Shown in pieces: positions 9,702-19,380 of a stretch of 64,000 nucleotides of DNA (position 1 is its first letter; every line of letters begins with the position of its first letter). This DNA is from Nosema muscidifuracis (taxonomy: Eukaryota; Microsporidia; Nosematidae). Position numbers and translations under genes: made by a program. A model generated the notes under the pieces. That model did no database searches, was not told where the DNA came from, and was given only the letters and a program-made list of their open reading frames with translations. The stretch is from positions 372,001 to 436,000 of the forward strand of contig JAIOKI010000009.1 of NCBI GenBank assembly GCA_028335825.1, written 5' to 3'.

Positions 9702-11576
9702 TTAGCTCATAAGTCCATCATCAACCAATAGCTTTAATTTAACGGTAAGTAATTTATCTTTCTTATTTTTAAAAACTAAATCTTCTAAAGTTCTATTGAA
9801 TCTCTCAACTCGTCTATTCGACTGGTGATGGTATGAAGAAGTATAATGCAGTTTAATATTCATTTTCTCACAGTAAGCCTTAATTTTTCTACTTTGATTC
9901 TCCTTTGCTTGGTCAAGAATAAGAGTTTGAATTTTAACTTCTTTAAAAATATCCTTAATCATCTTTAATATTTTTTCATCGGTACGTGATTTAACTAATT
10001 TAACATACCCTTTTCTAGTAAAATAATCTATTGCTGCTATAATATAATAACCCTCAATAGGGCCAATTATGTCTATGGCCACTTTTTCTTCTGGTTCATG
10101 TGCCGTTACAAAAATAAATCTTTTCCCTTTTTTCGCATTGTACATCTTACATACTTCACACTCTTTAACTATTTTTTTGATAATAGGGCTTATTCCTTGT
10201 AAATTGTATCCCTTTTTCTTTAACTCATATTCCATAGATTGCATATCCCTGTGTATTAATTCTTCGTGTAGTTTTCTGATATCTGTTTCCTGCAAACCCT
10301 TCTTCGCATCTATTAAAAGCCTTTTATTAATACTATCTTTTGTAATATCTTCCCTTATTTCATTTAATTTAAATATCTCTTCTGTTCCTGTCGAATTTCT
10401 ACTTAAACAATCCACATGTGGAATCTCTTTACCCTGTTTGTACTTTGGCATGTTATAAATCTTTTCTACAATTCGTTTCCCTTTCTCCGTGCGAATCTCA
10501 CATTCATATTTAACCTTTTGTATTCTCTTCATATTTTTAAGGCTTTCTCGTCCTATAATAATTTTCTCTGTCTTTACCGTCGGCAAAATGTAAAATTTCG
10601 CTTTATATAAAAGACCATTATGCGTAAAATTAATTAACGTGTGATTGGTTACATAAAAAGGTTCTTCTAAACATGTATAAAACGTCATGGTACGTGTGTT
10701 CCTATGAAAACTCAACCCTAAAGTTTCCACTGATTTTTTACTAATGAAATTATAATGAGAGCCTGTATCAGCTAAAATTTTGACCTGTCGATCATTAATA
10801 TAAATCCTGTTCTCTTTATTCAAAATATCACTGATGTCGTCATCAATCACGTTAATTTTCTTTTTAAATTCAGAACTTTTCATCCGTCTTTTACAATCCC
10901 TAGCTGTATGTCCCAACATCTCGCAATTGAAACACCTTAACGGCTTCCTCGGAGTCAGTTGAATTTTATCTAATTGAGTTTTTAACGCCAATAACTCTTT
11001 CTTTAACATTTCGGCATTTTTTATCTCGTCTTCTTTCTTTTTTTCTTCGATTTTATATTCTTCTTCTAATCTCCTGATGGAATCTACATCTTCTTGTCCT
11101 AACTCATTTACTGTTAGTAGAAACCTTCGAATATCGGAATAGTCTGCTTTAACACCTGCAGCTATTATCCTTAATACAGCCTTATTATTAAGCTTAAATG
11201 GCCTGGCTTCATTTTCAACTCTTTTAATGAAAGCTATTACTTCTTCATCAACTTTCTGGCACAGCCTATATACTTGTCCAATATCATACTTCTTCACCTC
11301 GAACTTCTCTTTTGCTAAACTCTTCCACGCCTTATAATCCGTAGCTGCTTTATGCTTGGATTCATGGATCTCCTGGTGCCAAATTACGATATCGTAATCG
11401 GCTCTTCCAATTATATATTCGATCTTTTCTTGATCTGTTTTTTGTCTGAAAAAACTCATAATTTCTAATCTCATGCATTCCTTTAATAAGTTTTCACTTA
11501 ATATAAGGTTCTCGATGGGTTTCGTAAGCTTATTCTCCACCATGTTAATAGTTTTATTTTTAATTATTTCAGACAT
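9702..11576 (-). CDS. Gag-protease-integrase polyprotein of LTR element, copy 1
   Basis: A 624-residue open frame whose start codon lies inside the 5' LTR. Parts in order: a gag-like helical region (about 1-210), a CCHC knuckle CFNCEMLGHTARDC, and a retropepsin-like region with LADTGSHYNFIS. A short block IPHVDCLSRN follows, typical of the RNase H end of Ty3/gypsy polyproteins. Then come the HHCC zinc-binding domain and the integrase core (AIDIIGP, LILDQAKEN, RRVERFNRTL). No reverse-transcriptase core is recognised. The translation equals that of the second copy. It is an element gene, not a host gene. Confidence 0.9.
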   Translation of the reverse strand: MSEIIKNKTINMVENKLTKPIENLILSENLLKECMRLEIMSFFRQKTDQEKIEYIIGRADYDIVIWHQEIHESKHKAATDYKAWKSLAKEKFEVKKYDIGQVYRLCQKVDEEVIAFIKRVENEARPFKLNNKAVLRIIAAGVKADYSDIRRFLLTVNELGQEDVDSIRRLEEEYKIEEKKKEDEIKNAEMLKKELLALKTQLDKIQLTPRKPLRCFNCEMLGHTARDCKRRMKSSEFKKKINVIDDDISDILNKENRIYINDRQVKILADTGSHYNFISKKSVETLGLSFHRNTRTMTFYTCLEEPFYVTNHTLINFTHNGLLYKAKFYILPTVKTEKIIIGRESLKNMKRIQKVKYECEIRTEKGKRIVEKIYNMPKYKQGKEIPHVDCLSRNSTGTEEIFKLNEIREDITKDSINKRLLIDAKKGLQETDIRKLHEELIHRDMQSMEYELKKKGYNLQGISPIIKKIVKECEVCKMYNAKKGKRFIFVTAHEPEEKVAIDIIGPIEGYYIIAAIDYFTRKGYVKLVKSRTDEKILKMIKDIFKEVKIQTLILDQAKENQSRKIKAYCEKMNIKLHYTSSYHHQSNRRVERFNRTLEDLVFKNKKDKLLTVKLKLLVDDGLMS

Positions 11577-11622
11577 CCTAAAAACTCAGGGTTCTTTTTA
11601 TAAAATTTTTAAAATATCAACA
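11543..11622 (-). repeat. LTR (5' LTR of copy 1)
   Basis: 80-bp partner of the LTR at 9612-9691, with a single mismatch. It includes the start of the element's open frame. It is followed by the target duplication ggtat at 11623. Confidence 0.92.
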
Positions 11623-11984
11623 GGTATGATGAATACAAATTGAGATTTACAGTACGTTCTAAAATTCGTTTATCTGTAGCTCATCTTTCTGATTATTCTC
11701 TAGTAGATTATGATAAGAAAAAAAGAGGTAGAAAAAGAAAAGAAGAAATTAATTCACTAAATGAATTTTATTCATCTAAAAAGACATCTTATCAAATTAG
11801 TAATAATGATTTAATCACAAGAAGATTATTTTATGGTACAATAAGCAATCTTTCTATTAAACAGGTTAATAAGGTAATTTTCAAAAATAAAACAAATAGT
11901 TTCTTTGATTGGAGACCTAAAACATGTAAAGAAATAGAAGTACATGTTTTAAATGAAAAAATATATTGCTGGGATATTTATTAA
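11623..11984 (+). pseudogene. TAF2: Severed 3' end of TAF2
   Basis: After the target-site duplication a plus-strand frame continues for about 115 residues to a stop at 11984. It is rich in basic residues (KKKRGRKRK) and ends in IYCWDIY. Its position, strand and composition make it the displaced C-terminus of the TAF2 gene, separated by the LTR element. No ATG or CCC signal lies at its beginning, so separate translation is unlikely. Whether the C-terminus is needed, or whether another allele lacks the insertion, cannot be seen here. Confidence 0.75.
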
Positions 11985-12114
11985 TTCAATATTTAAGATA
12001 ATTAAAAATAAAGAATTGTTTAAAAATTAAGGCGTTTTTTAATAAAAATGGTTAAATTTCTTTTTTGTTCTTTATTTTAGAAAAAAATAATATTACAAAA
12101 TTTTTAATTATTAT

Positions 12115-12215
12115 AAGTTGTACCGAAAGAATTTTTTCTCTGAATTATCTCAATGAGTATATTTCACGAACAATCTTCGAAAAAAGGTATACGAGCGCTT
12201 TACTGATAATTTTTT
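12115..12215 (+). ncRNA. Possible small structured RNA
   Basis: A short block that folds locally: gtacc near 12120 can pair with ggtat near 12186, with inner hairpins (ctc-aat-gag and an agaa/ttct stem). It ends in a run of six T at 12210-12215, like a Pol III terminator. No snRNA signature was found. It may be noise or the 5' part of the neighbouring candidate. Confidence 0.25.
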
Positions 12216-12269
12216 AACTAAATAATTTTATTATCAATTTGTTATAAACTTAATATTTTCTAATTAATT

Positions 12270-12490
12270 CGCTGGACTGAGTTGTGTTCTTAATTGGTGT
12301 ATTGATCCAGGTGATACGTTCCTACCTGTCTTTTGACAGGTTTTAGCTTTCATGGCTATGACTTTAAGTAGTCCTAAGGGAACGATATTTTCTCCTATAA
12401 TCGAGGCCGTAAAGGTATGCTGGCGCGTAAAGCGCAATATTGATGTTTGTTTTCTCAGTGGAGATTTTGGTGGCCGGGTGGTTTTTCTTC
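12270..12490 (+). ncRNA. Candidate structured non-coding RNA, family unknown
   Basis: A G+C-richer island in very A+T-rich DNA, without an open frame. Visible pairings are acctgtc 12324-12330 with gacaggt 12335-12341 (perfect, tttt loop), cgttcc 12317-12322 with ggaacg 12379-12384 closing a multibranch region, and gcgc 12423-12426 with gcgc 12432-12435. A long-range pair joins actgag 12276-12281 and ctcagt 12454-12459. Five T at 12482-12486 could end a Pol III transcript, favouring the plus strand. I compared it from memory with rRNA, SRP, RNase P/MRP, U1-U6 and U3 motifs and found no convincing match. It may be one of these in a very diverged form. Confidence 0.5.
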
Positions 12491-12843
12491 TATACTGATT
12501 TTATTTTCCCAATAAATATTTCTATTTTTTTATATTTTCAAATTCTCATTTACTGATATTTTTGACACTTATTCATTTATGAATAAATTAAATAAAAAAA
12601 CCAAATAGGGATTATATTTGCTTAAAAGATTAAAACAATAATCTTATTAAATACCATTTTAGATCTGTCTTTTCATCTATTTATATTGAGTATGCTTTTA
12701 TTTTATCATAACATCTTTAAGACTTTATCAAATTTTGTTTTGATATAACCTATAGATGATATTTGAAAAACATAGATTTTTTTCAGAAGAATTTAATCCC
12801 TATCAGAAAAAAATAAATATAGTTATTACTTAACAAAAAAAAG
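12491..12843. other. Intergenic, nothing recognised
   Basis: A+T-rich sequence between the RNA candidate and the first secreted paralog. The last ~45 bases (atagttattacttaacaaaa) resemble the downstream flank of paralog 3 near 18318. Confidence 0.4.
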
Positions 12844-13719
12844 TTATTTTAAATGTTGTTTATTTCTTATTATTTTAGAAATTTTGCGCAAACTTAAGAG
12901 AACTTTATTATGTTTCTTTATGTTCATCATCGTATCTCTATGAATATATTTTAAATTGCGTTCTAAATTTTTACATTTTTTAATATAATTTTTATAATCA
13001 CTCAAATTAAGAGTATTTAAAATATTTTCATCTAATAAATCATCATCTATAATATTAATTGGAAATACATTGTGTAATTTTTTCAAAAAATCAATTCTCT
13101 CCTTTATAAATTTATATTGTTTAATTATATCACTTGTTAATCTTAATCTTGGATTTGTTCTTTCGCTAAAATATCGTGATAGAAATTTTATGATATTGCA
13201 AAGATATTTATCTATTTCATTTTTCATTTCCAAAGGTAAATCTGTTGTAGAAACAAAAGTTTTAAAATCTTCTATCTTTTTTATTATTTTGCGGATATAA
13301 CACACCCAAATAGAATAATCTCTCTTAATAATATGTATTTTTCCTGCTTCTTTTTCGATCAAGTTGATAATATTGTGATTGGCTTGTAATTTTATACTCT
13401 CACCGTTAATTAAAAATTTTTGTATTGAATCTTTTGACACATCATTAGAAACATCTAAATCACTATCATTAGAAACATCTAAATCACTTTCATCAGAAAC
13501 ATCTAAATCACTTTCATTAGATATATCGATTAAATCTATAGTAGTATCGATTTGGGTAGTATTCGTATTCATAAATGATAATTCTTCATCATTTATATTT
13601 TTTATATTTAATGTCTCATTTGAAAATTTTTTATACATATCTTTTTTGAAGTTGTATTTTCTTGATGATAATATCAAATCTATAAATAAACAGAATATTG
13701 TTGTAAATCTTATATTCAT
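12844..13719 (-). CDS. Secreted protein, paralog 1 of a four-member family
   Basis: A 291-residue protein of unknown function. The N-terminus MNIRFTTIFCLFIDLILSS is a signal-peptide-like hydrophobic segment with no later membrane span, so secretion is likely. Residues ~65-95 form an acidic repeat of SDLDVSN-type units. The rest is predicted helical, with the family-wide blocks KTFVSTTDLPLEMKNEIDKY and a basic end IIRNKQHLK. This is the most diverged of the four copies. The ATG follows a cacccccttc start signal within the element CTGCTAAAACACCC, which is shared by the family. The sequence gives no clue to a partner. A role at the host interface is inference from secretion and expansion. Confidence 0.8.
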   Translation of the reverse strand: MNIRFTTIFCLFIDLILSSRKYNFKKDMYKKFSNETLNIKNINDEELSFMNTNTTQIDTTIDLIDISNESDLDVSDESDLDVSNDSDLDVSNDVSKDSIQKFLINGESIKLQANHNIINLIEKEAGKIHIIKRDYSIWVCYIRKIIKKIEDFKTFVSTTDLPLEMKNEIDKYLCNIIKFLSRYFSERTNPRLRLTSDIIKQYKFIKERIDFLKKLHNVFPINIIDDDLLDENILNTLNLSDYKNYIKKCKNLERNLKYIHRDTMMNIKKHNKVLLSLRKISKIIRNKQHLK

Positions 13720-14284
13720 AAATATTGAAGGGGGTGTTTTAGCAGTGTTGTAGATAAATATTTTAAATAAATAACTTTTAACTTATAAATCATAACAATA
13801 TTATTTATACAATTCACAGTAGTTAGTAAATAAATTGTAATTATGTTTTTATATTAATTGCTCTTAGATTTTCATTCATTTTATCTAGTTTGTTTCAAAA
13901 TTTATTTGTCTAAACTTGTGTATTACTTTAAAGATTCTGTAAAGTTTAGAGTTGTTATATTTTTTTTAAAAATTCAATGAATAGAGTTTTTATTTGTTTT
14001 GTAATTTAGCTTTTTTTGATGAGTGATACCAGTTATTAATTTAAATTTTTTTTAGTAAATATTTTTATTATTCTTATCATTTAGCTTTATAATATCGGTA
14101 TAAATTTCTCTTAGTAAAAGTATTATCTTTATAATTAAATATTATTTTATGATTCAGTTCTTTTAAATGCTTTTAAACTATTAAAGAATTATTATTTTCT
14201 TCATCCATTTACGACATAATGATATCATTATTTTTTTTAAAAATTCAATAAATTATAATATTTTATTAATAATTCAAAATAACT
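13720..14284. repeat. Shared downstream flank of the paralog family
   Basis: Between paralogs 1 and 2. From about 13803 to 13960 it holds attcacagtagttagtaaa, then tgctcttagattttcattca, then tctagtttgtttcaaaattt. The same series recurs at 18128-18300 and 22130-22300. The remainder is A+T-rich and non-coding. Confidence 0.75.
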
Positions 14285-15115
14285 TTATTTTAAATGTTGT
14301 TTTTTTCTTATCATTTCTATAATGTTTTCCAAAATTTTAAGACTATTATTAAGTCCTTTTATGTTTGACATTGCTGAATTATTAACATATTTCAAAAATT
14401 TTTTCAACTTTTTAAATTTTGTATTATATTCTTTTTTATAAATGCTCTCATATTTTTTATTTGAAATATTGTCATCTAATAGATCTATCTCTATCATAAA
14501 AAATATAAATTTATTGAGTAATTCTTTCAAAAAATCAATTCTATTCTTTATGTATTTACATTGTTCGGAGAAATCACCACTTAAACTTAACATAAATCGT
14601 TTTTTTTCATTACTAGATAAAAGTGATATATATTTTATGATAGTGCAAAGATATTCATCTATTTTATTTTTTATATCCAAAGGTAAATCTGTTGTAGAAA
14701 CAAAAGTTTTAAAAGATTTTATCATTTTTTCTCTTCTGCGGATAGAACACACCGAATTGGAATAATCTTTCTTAATATGATGTATTTTTCTTAATTCTTT
14801 TTTGATCGAGTTGATAAAATTGCGATTAACTAGTAATTTTATAATCTCTCCGTTAATTGAAAAATAACGTGTTGAATCTTTTGACACATAATTAGAAATA
14901 TCTAAATCATTATCATCAGAAATATCTAAATCACTATCATCAGATATATCGATTTGAGTAGTATTCGTATTCATAGATGATAATTCTTCATCATTTATAT
15001 TTTTTATATTTGATGTCTCATTTAAAAATTTCTTACACATCTCTTTTTTGAAGTTGTATAATCTTGATGATAATACCAAATCTATAAATAAACAGAATAT
15101 TGTGGTGGATCTCAT
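14285..15115 (-). CDS. Secreted protein, paralog 2
   Basis: 276 residues beginning MRSTTIFCLFIDLVLSS, a signal-peptide-like start equal to that of its paralogs. The frame is open for 37 more codons upstream, but the CCC signal (cacccTCC in the shared promoter block) lies just before this ATG, so the inner start is chosen. It has the acidic DDSDLDISDDNDLDIS stretch, the block STTDLPLDIKNKIDEY and the conserved C-terminus with NNSAMSNIKGLNNSLKILE. Function unknown; no domain recognised. It is closest to paralogs 3 and 4 in its last ~60 residues. Confidence 0.8.
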   Translation of the reverse strand: MRSTTIFCLFIDLVLSSRLYNFKKEMCKKFLNETSNIKNINDEELSSMNTNTTQIDISDDSDLDISDDNDLDISNYVSKDSTRYFSINGEIIKLLVNRNFINSIKKELRKIHHIKKDYSNSVCSIRRREKMIKSFKTFVSTTDLPLDIKNKIDEYLCTIIKYISLLSSNEKKRFMLSLSGDFSEQCKYIKNRIDFLKELLNKFIFFMIEIDLLDDNISNKKYESIYKKEYNTKFKKLKKFLKYVNNSAMSNIKGLNNSLKILENIIEMIRKKQHLK

Positions 15116-15310
15116 ATTTATTAATAATAAAGGAGGGTGTTTTAGCAGTTTTATATTTTTTAATTTAATAGCATATAAATTATATTTATTTATCATAATA
15201 TGTATATAAGTTTGATATGTATTCATATAATCAATTTTACAATTATTAAAATTTTTACAATTTTGATTTAATAATGACGTGTATCAGAAAATAATAAATG
15301 CAAACATATA
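15116..15310 (-). promoter_or_regulatory. Conserved upstream block of paralog 2
   Basis: About 190 bp, nearly the same as at 19176-19380 and 23119-23310. Read on the minus strand it ends in ctgctaaaacaccctcc about 12 bases before the ATG. It also holds the segments tttgatatgt and atgacgtgtatc seen in all three. It likely contains the promoter and start signal, but duplication alone could also explain the identity. Confidence 0.55.
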
Positions 15311-15419
15311 AAAATTTAATTCAAAAAAAATATAGACATAGTTTATGTTACATGACTATTTGTTACCATAATTATGAATAATAAAAAAAGAAAATTAATC
15401 TGAATCAAAAATTAATAAA

Positions 15420-18115
15420 ACACCGACAGCAGCTCATGCAGACCAAATAGGATAATATCAATATAAGAGACCATCTTCTATTGACATGTTAGATCCAGGA
15501 AGTCTTAATACTTCATCCGTAATCAGTGCCATTATTTCTCAAGTACAAAGCTCTAATGAGAAATGGTTAGTAAAAGCTTACCAAATCATATTGAGTAGAT
15601 GGAATCAAATGCCGAGAAAAGAATTAAAAATTTTAGTATCGGAATATAATCTAAAAAAAAAGCGAAAAATGCTCTAGTGAATGAAAATGTAAAACTGAAG
15701 AGAGTAAAAAATTACAATAAAACAATTTTTTCAAAGAGAATTAAAACACTAGAAAAAATTGCTATAGTAGTTTCAGTAACCAAAGTATCTAAACAGGGAA
15801 AGATTAATATGCACTTTGAAGAAGTGTGGCATTAAATTAGAGAGACAACGGCTGGCAAGGTACATTCTACAAGAAAAGTGAGCTCGTTGATGATGGATGC
15901 TGAGATAATCGAATGATTGAATAAATCGCTCGGAATTTTTTACAAATCCTTCCCATAAAAAATATGACGGATTTACCAAAAATCCTTCAAACGGTTCAAA
16001 TCATCTATCAAGAATTTATTACTAAGAAATCACAGCCAAGTCATGAAAATAAAATCTTATGAAGAAGATAGAAAAAGGAAAATAAACACTAAAAATGCTA
16101 GAAGAGTACGAAAAGAATGATAATAAAATAAATGAATTAAAATTTGTAATGCGACTTTTGAATTTAGTATTAGCTAAACCGAAGATGTACAATAATGATC
16201 TCTATTGTCAGTAAGAGAATAAAATTTATGGAAAAAGATAGAAAGTTAGGGAGCCAGGAAAGTGTTTAGATGCATAAATAGCAAATTTGAAGAAACATAA
16301 CAATTCCGAGAAAAACTGTAAATATGTGAAGGAGAGAATAAGAGTTATGAACAATACACCTAAGTGTTTAACCTAATTTTAACTAAGAAAGAATATTTTT
16401 GACCGAAGATGAATTTATTGATATTATCAATTGGCTTCCAAACTAGAAAGCAGTAGGATTCCAACGAATCTTCAATTTATTTATAAAGATCTTTTATAAA
16501 ATAATAAAATCTATATGCTTAGAGAATAATACAGAACAGGCATGGTTCTACAAATGACTGACTTATTTGATACCTAAAAAAAATTAAAAAAGAAAAAAGA
16601 CTTTAGACCTATAACATGCATGTCGAATCTGTACAAGCTCACGACCAAGTGTACAACGCACGTATCGCAGAACATTGTTGAAGAAAAGAATATATTAAGT
16701 AAAAATCAGATGGAAACATTAAGGAGTATATAAGGGGCTAAAGAGCAAATATTGATCAATATAATACTGAACAAAGCACTGATTTACCAGTTTCGTACGG
16801 CGTGGGTAAATTTTAAGAAGAATTACTACTCATTAATGCACCCATATCTACTAGAATGCATGTAGAAAATGGAACTCACAAAGTGAATTCAAAATTTTGT
16901 AGAAAGCATTGAAAAAAGATTGATGTTAGAGATAAGATCCTAAAATGATGTTATCCTTAGCAAAAAATTTGAAAAATAAATTTTACAGGGCAACAGTCTA
17001 TCTTTATTGTTATTTGTCCTATGTATGGATCCCATAAGTATAAACTCAATGGAATTTTTTCGAAGATAGAAGTAGAAACAAATAAGATGTCGTATTCATG
17101 TAACCATCTGTCTATTATTGATGATCTGAAATTAATAGCAAGAAATAATGAGAAATTAAGGGATATTCTCAGCGGGACACGGAACTTTTTAAAGTTTTAG
17201 GATTGGAAATAAGCTCAGATAGCGTAAAAGTACTTGGAAGCACAGAAAGATATAAATATCTAGGAATTATTGAAGACGCTCATGGATATTCATTGGATTA
17301 GACCAAAGATAAGATAATATTTGACAATAAAGAAAGATGTATAAAGCTGTGCAAAACAAAAATAAACGCTACAAAACTTAATGAAGGCGCTTAATAAACA
17401 TGCAACATTGGTAATTAACTACTATGCTGGAACAATAGAAATGAAACTAAATGAATAGAAAGAAATAGATGTGAACATTCGGCATATTTCAATAAATCTC
17501 CATACACACACCAACTTGCTTGCAAAGAAAGTTTGTATCTCTAGAGGTAAGAACTAGAAAAGATCTTATATATATTGAACACAAAGGTGAAGAATGTTAC
17601 TGCAATTATACTTAATTTTAGACTTCATAAAGGAGTCTCTACATATAAGACAAACTATAATGCAAACAGAGGATAAAAGTAACACCTACATCTCGAAAAT
17701 AAGACTTTTTGAATAAGTGAATATAATTTGGAGGAAACCCAAAAGAACAATCTTTATAGCAATATTACAAACGAATATAACCGTTTAAAGCTATTTAGAC
17801 ATCAAGTATATCATTTGATCAACACGGATGATTCTGAAGCATGGCTGAAAGAGGAAATATAAAGCAAGGGAAAAGAAAACGCTATGTGCACTGCAGGATA
17901 CGAATATATATCTAGAGAAAAATAAAAGAGGTCTATCACCTGGCTACTTATTATGTTTAATGCTAGCTCATGACTACGTGAGACACTATAATGAGGGCCT
18001 ACGATTTTTTCATCTATATATTTGCAGAAATTACGAACTTAAAAAAATATAAAAATAAGAATACACTTAGTCCTAGAATGTACACAAAAAACGCTGAAAT
18101 AGAAGTAGTATAAAA
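15420..18115 (+). mobile_element. Degenerate non-LTR retrotransposon (LINE), R4/Dong-like
   Basis: A decayed LINE between paralogs 2 and 3, with somewhat higher G+C than its flanks. Translated fragments in several frames follow the order of a reverse transcriptase: RPITCMSNLYKL near 16605, AWVNFKKNYYSLMHPYLLEC near 16800, GNSLSLLLFVLCMDPIS near 16985, SIIDDLKLIA near 17110 (the YADD-type box is altered) and YKYLGIIED near 17250. The C-terminal SPGYLLCLMLAHDYVRHYNE near 17940 matches the end of site-specific, restriction-like-endonuclease LINEs. Frames change often and stops are frequent, so it is dead. The ends are approximate and no target duplication could be fixed. The 63-residue frame at 15486 is part of it. 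Confidence 0.8.
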
Positions 18116-18119
18116 ATAC

Positions 18120-18341
18120 AATATTATTAACTTAATATATTTATAATTCACAGTAGTTAGTGAACAAATTGTAATTATGTTTTTTATTTTTATTTGCTCT
18201 TAGATTTTCATTCATTTTATCTAGTTTGTTTCAAAATTTATTTTTCTAAACTTGTGTATTACTTTAAAGATTCTATAAAGTTTTGAGTTGTTATATTTGT
18301 CATAAAAAATTCAATATAGTTATTACTTAACAAAAAACACG
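18120..18341. repeat. Shared downstream flank of paralog 3
   Basis: Same block as 13803-13960 and 22130-22300 (ttcacagtagttagt and ctcttagattttcattcatt). The LINE ends immediately before it. Confidence 0.75.
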
Positions 18342-19175
18342 TTATTTTAAATGTTGTTTATTTCTTATCATTTCTATAATGTTTTCCAAAATTTTAAGAC
18401 CATTATTAAGTCCTTTTATGTTTAACATTGCTGAATTATTAACATATGTCAAAAAAGCTTTCAACTTTTTAAATTCTGTATTATATTCTTTTTTATAAGT
18501 ACTCAAATGTTTTTTATTTGAAAAATTACCATCTAATAAATCTATCTTTTTCATAAAAATTTGAAGTTTATTGAGTAATTTTTTCAAAAAATCAATTCTC
18601 TCTTTTATATGTATACATTGTTTGAAAAAATCACTACTTAAACTCATTCTAACTCGTTTTTTTTCATTATTAGATAAAAGTGATAGAAATTTTACGATAT
18701 TGCAAAGATATTCATCTATTTTATTTTTCATATCCAAAGGTAAATCTGTTGTAGAAAAAAAAGTTTTAAAAGTTTCTATCTTTTCTATTTTTTTGAGAGT
18801 CTTATACACCCATTTAGCATAACTATCCTTAATAAGATGTATTTTTCTTACTTCTTTTTCAATAAAGTCAATAAAATTGCGATTAACTAGTAATTTTATA
18901 CTTTCACCGTTAATTAAAAATATATGTGTTGAATCTTTTGACACTTCATTAGAAACACTTACATCACTATCATCAGATATAATAATAATTTCCCTAGAGT
19001 CATCTCTTTGAGTAGTATTTGTATTTATAGATGATAATTCTTCATCATTTATATTTTTTATATTTGATGTCTCATTTAAAAAATTTTCATGCATATCTTT
19101 TTTGAAGTTGTAATTTCTTGATGATGATATCAAATCTATAAATAAACAGAATATTGTGGTGGATCTTATATTCAT
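18342..19175 (-). CDS. Secreted protein, paralog 3
   Basis: 277 residues starting MNIRSTTIFCLFIDLISSS, a signal-peptide-like segment. The acidic stretch is shorter and partly replaced by IIIISDDSD. Family blocks are present: FFSTTDLPLDMKNKIDEY, LLSNNEKKR and the C-terminal NNSAMLNIKGLNNGLKILE with ending IRNKQHLK. It is probably helical after residue 90, with no membrane span besides the leader. The ATG follows caccctcc in the shared upstream block. Function unknown; secretion is inferred from the leader. Confidence 0.8.
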   Translation of the reverse strand: MNIRSTTIFCLFIDLISSSRNYNFKKDMHENFLNETSNIKNINDEELSSINTNTTQRDDSREIIIISDDSDVSVSNEVSKDSTHIFLINGESIKLLVNRNFIDFIEKEVRKIHLIKDSYAKWVYKTLKKIEKIETFKTFFSTTDLPLDMKNKIDEYLCNIVKFLSLLSNNEKKRVRMSLSSDFFKQCIHIKERIDFLKKLLNKLQIFMKKIDLLDGNFSNKKHLSTYKKEYNTEFKKLKAFLTYVNNSAMLNIKGLNNGLKILENIIEMIRNKQHLK

Positions 19176-19380
19176 TAATAATGAAGGAGGGTGTTTTAGC
19201 AGTTTTATATATTTTTTAATTTAATAACATATAAATTATATTTATTTATCATAATATGTATATAAGTTTGATATGTGTTCATATAATCAATTTTACAATT
19301 ATTAAAATCATTACAATTTTGATTTAATAATGACGTGTATCAGTAAATGATAAATTAAAACATATAAAAATTTAATTCAA
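19176..19380 (-). promoter_or_regulatory. Conserved upstream block of paralog 3
   Basis: Nearly identical to the blocks before paralogs 2 and 4, including gctaaaacaccctcc before the ATG and atgacgtgtatc farther out. The likeness fades near 19380. Confidence 0.55.

Larger units (their letters stand above)
9612..11622 (-). mobile_element. Ty3/gypsy-like LTR element, copy 1, inside TAF2
   Basis: A 2011-bp element bounded by two 80-bp LTRs that begin TGTTAATAG and end ATATCAACA (TG...CA ends). It is flanked by a 5-bp target duplication, GGTAT. Read on the minus strand, a purine tract at about 9692-9703 precedes the 3' LTR and TGG follows the 5' LTR, where a primer-binding site should begin. The recognisable parts are gag-like, CCHC knuckle, aspartic protease-like and integrase. 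A reverse-transcriptase part is not recognisable, so it looks non-autonomous. The two LTRs differ at one of 80 positions and the interior matches copy 2, so it is very young. Confidence 0.93.

Noticed and set aside
10069-10610. Plus-strand frames of 129 and 64 residues in the LTR element (also at 58667-59208)
   Set aside because: Shadows of the element's own minus-strand frame; both copies show them because the copies match.
12420-12440. Likeness of gcgtaaagcgc to a bacterial 16S rRNA segment
   Set aside because: The match is short, self-complementary and not supported by flanking rRNA motifs.
12270-12490. Assignment of the RNA candidate as SRP RNA from ggccgtaaagg as helix 8
   Set aside because: The conserved AGCA-type side of the symmetric loop and the helix 6 loop are not found.
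15116-15226. Longer N-terminus of paralog 2
   Set aside because: It is the translated promoter block; other paralogs start at the equivalent inner ATG.
15773-15979. 68-residue minus-strand frame
   Set aside because: Lies in the decayed LINE, opposite to its sense strand, with no start signal.
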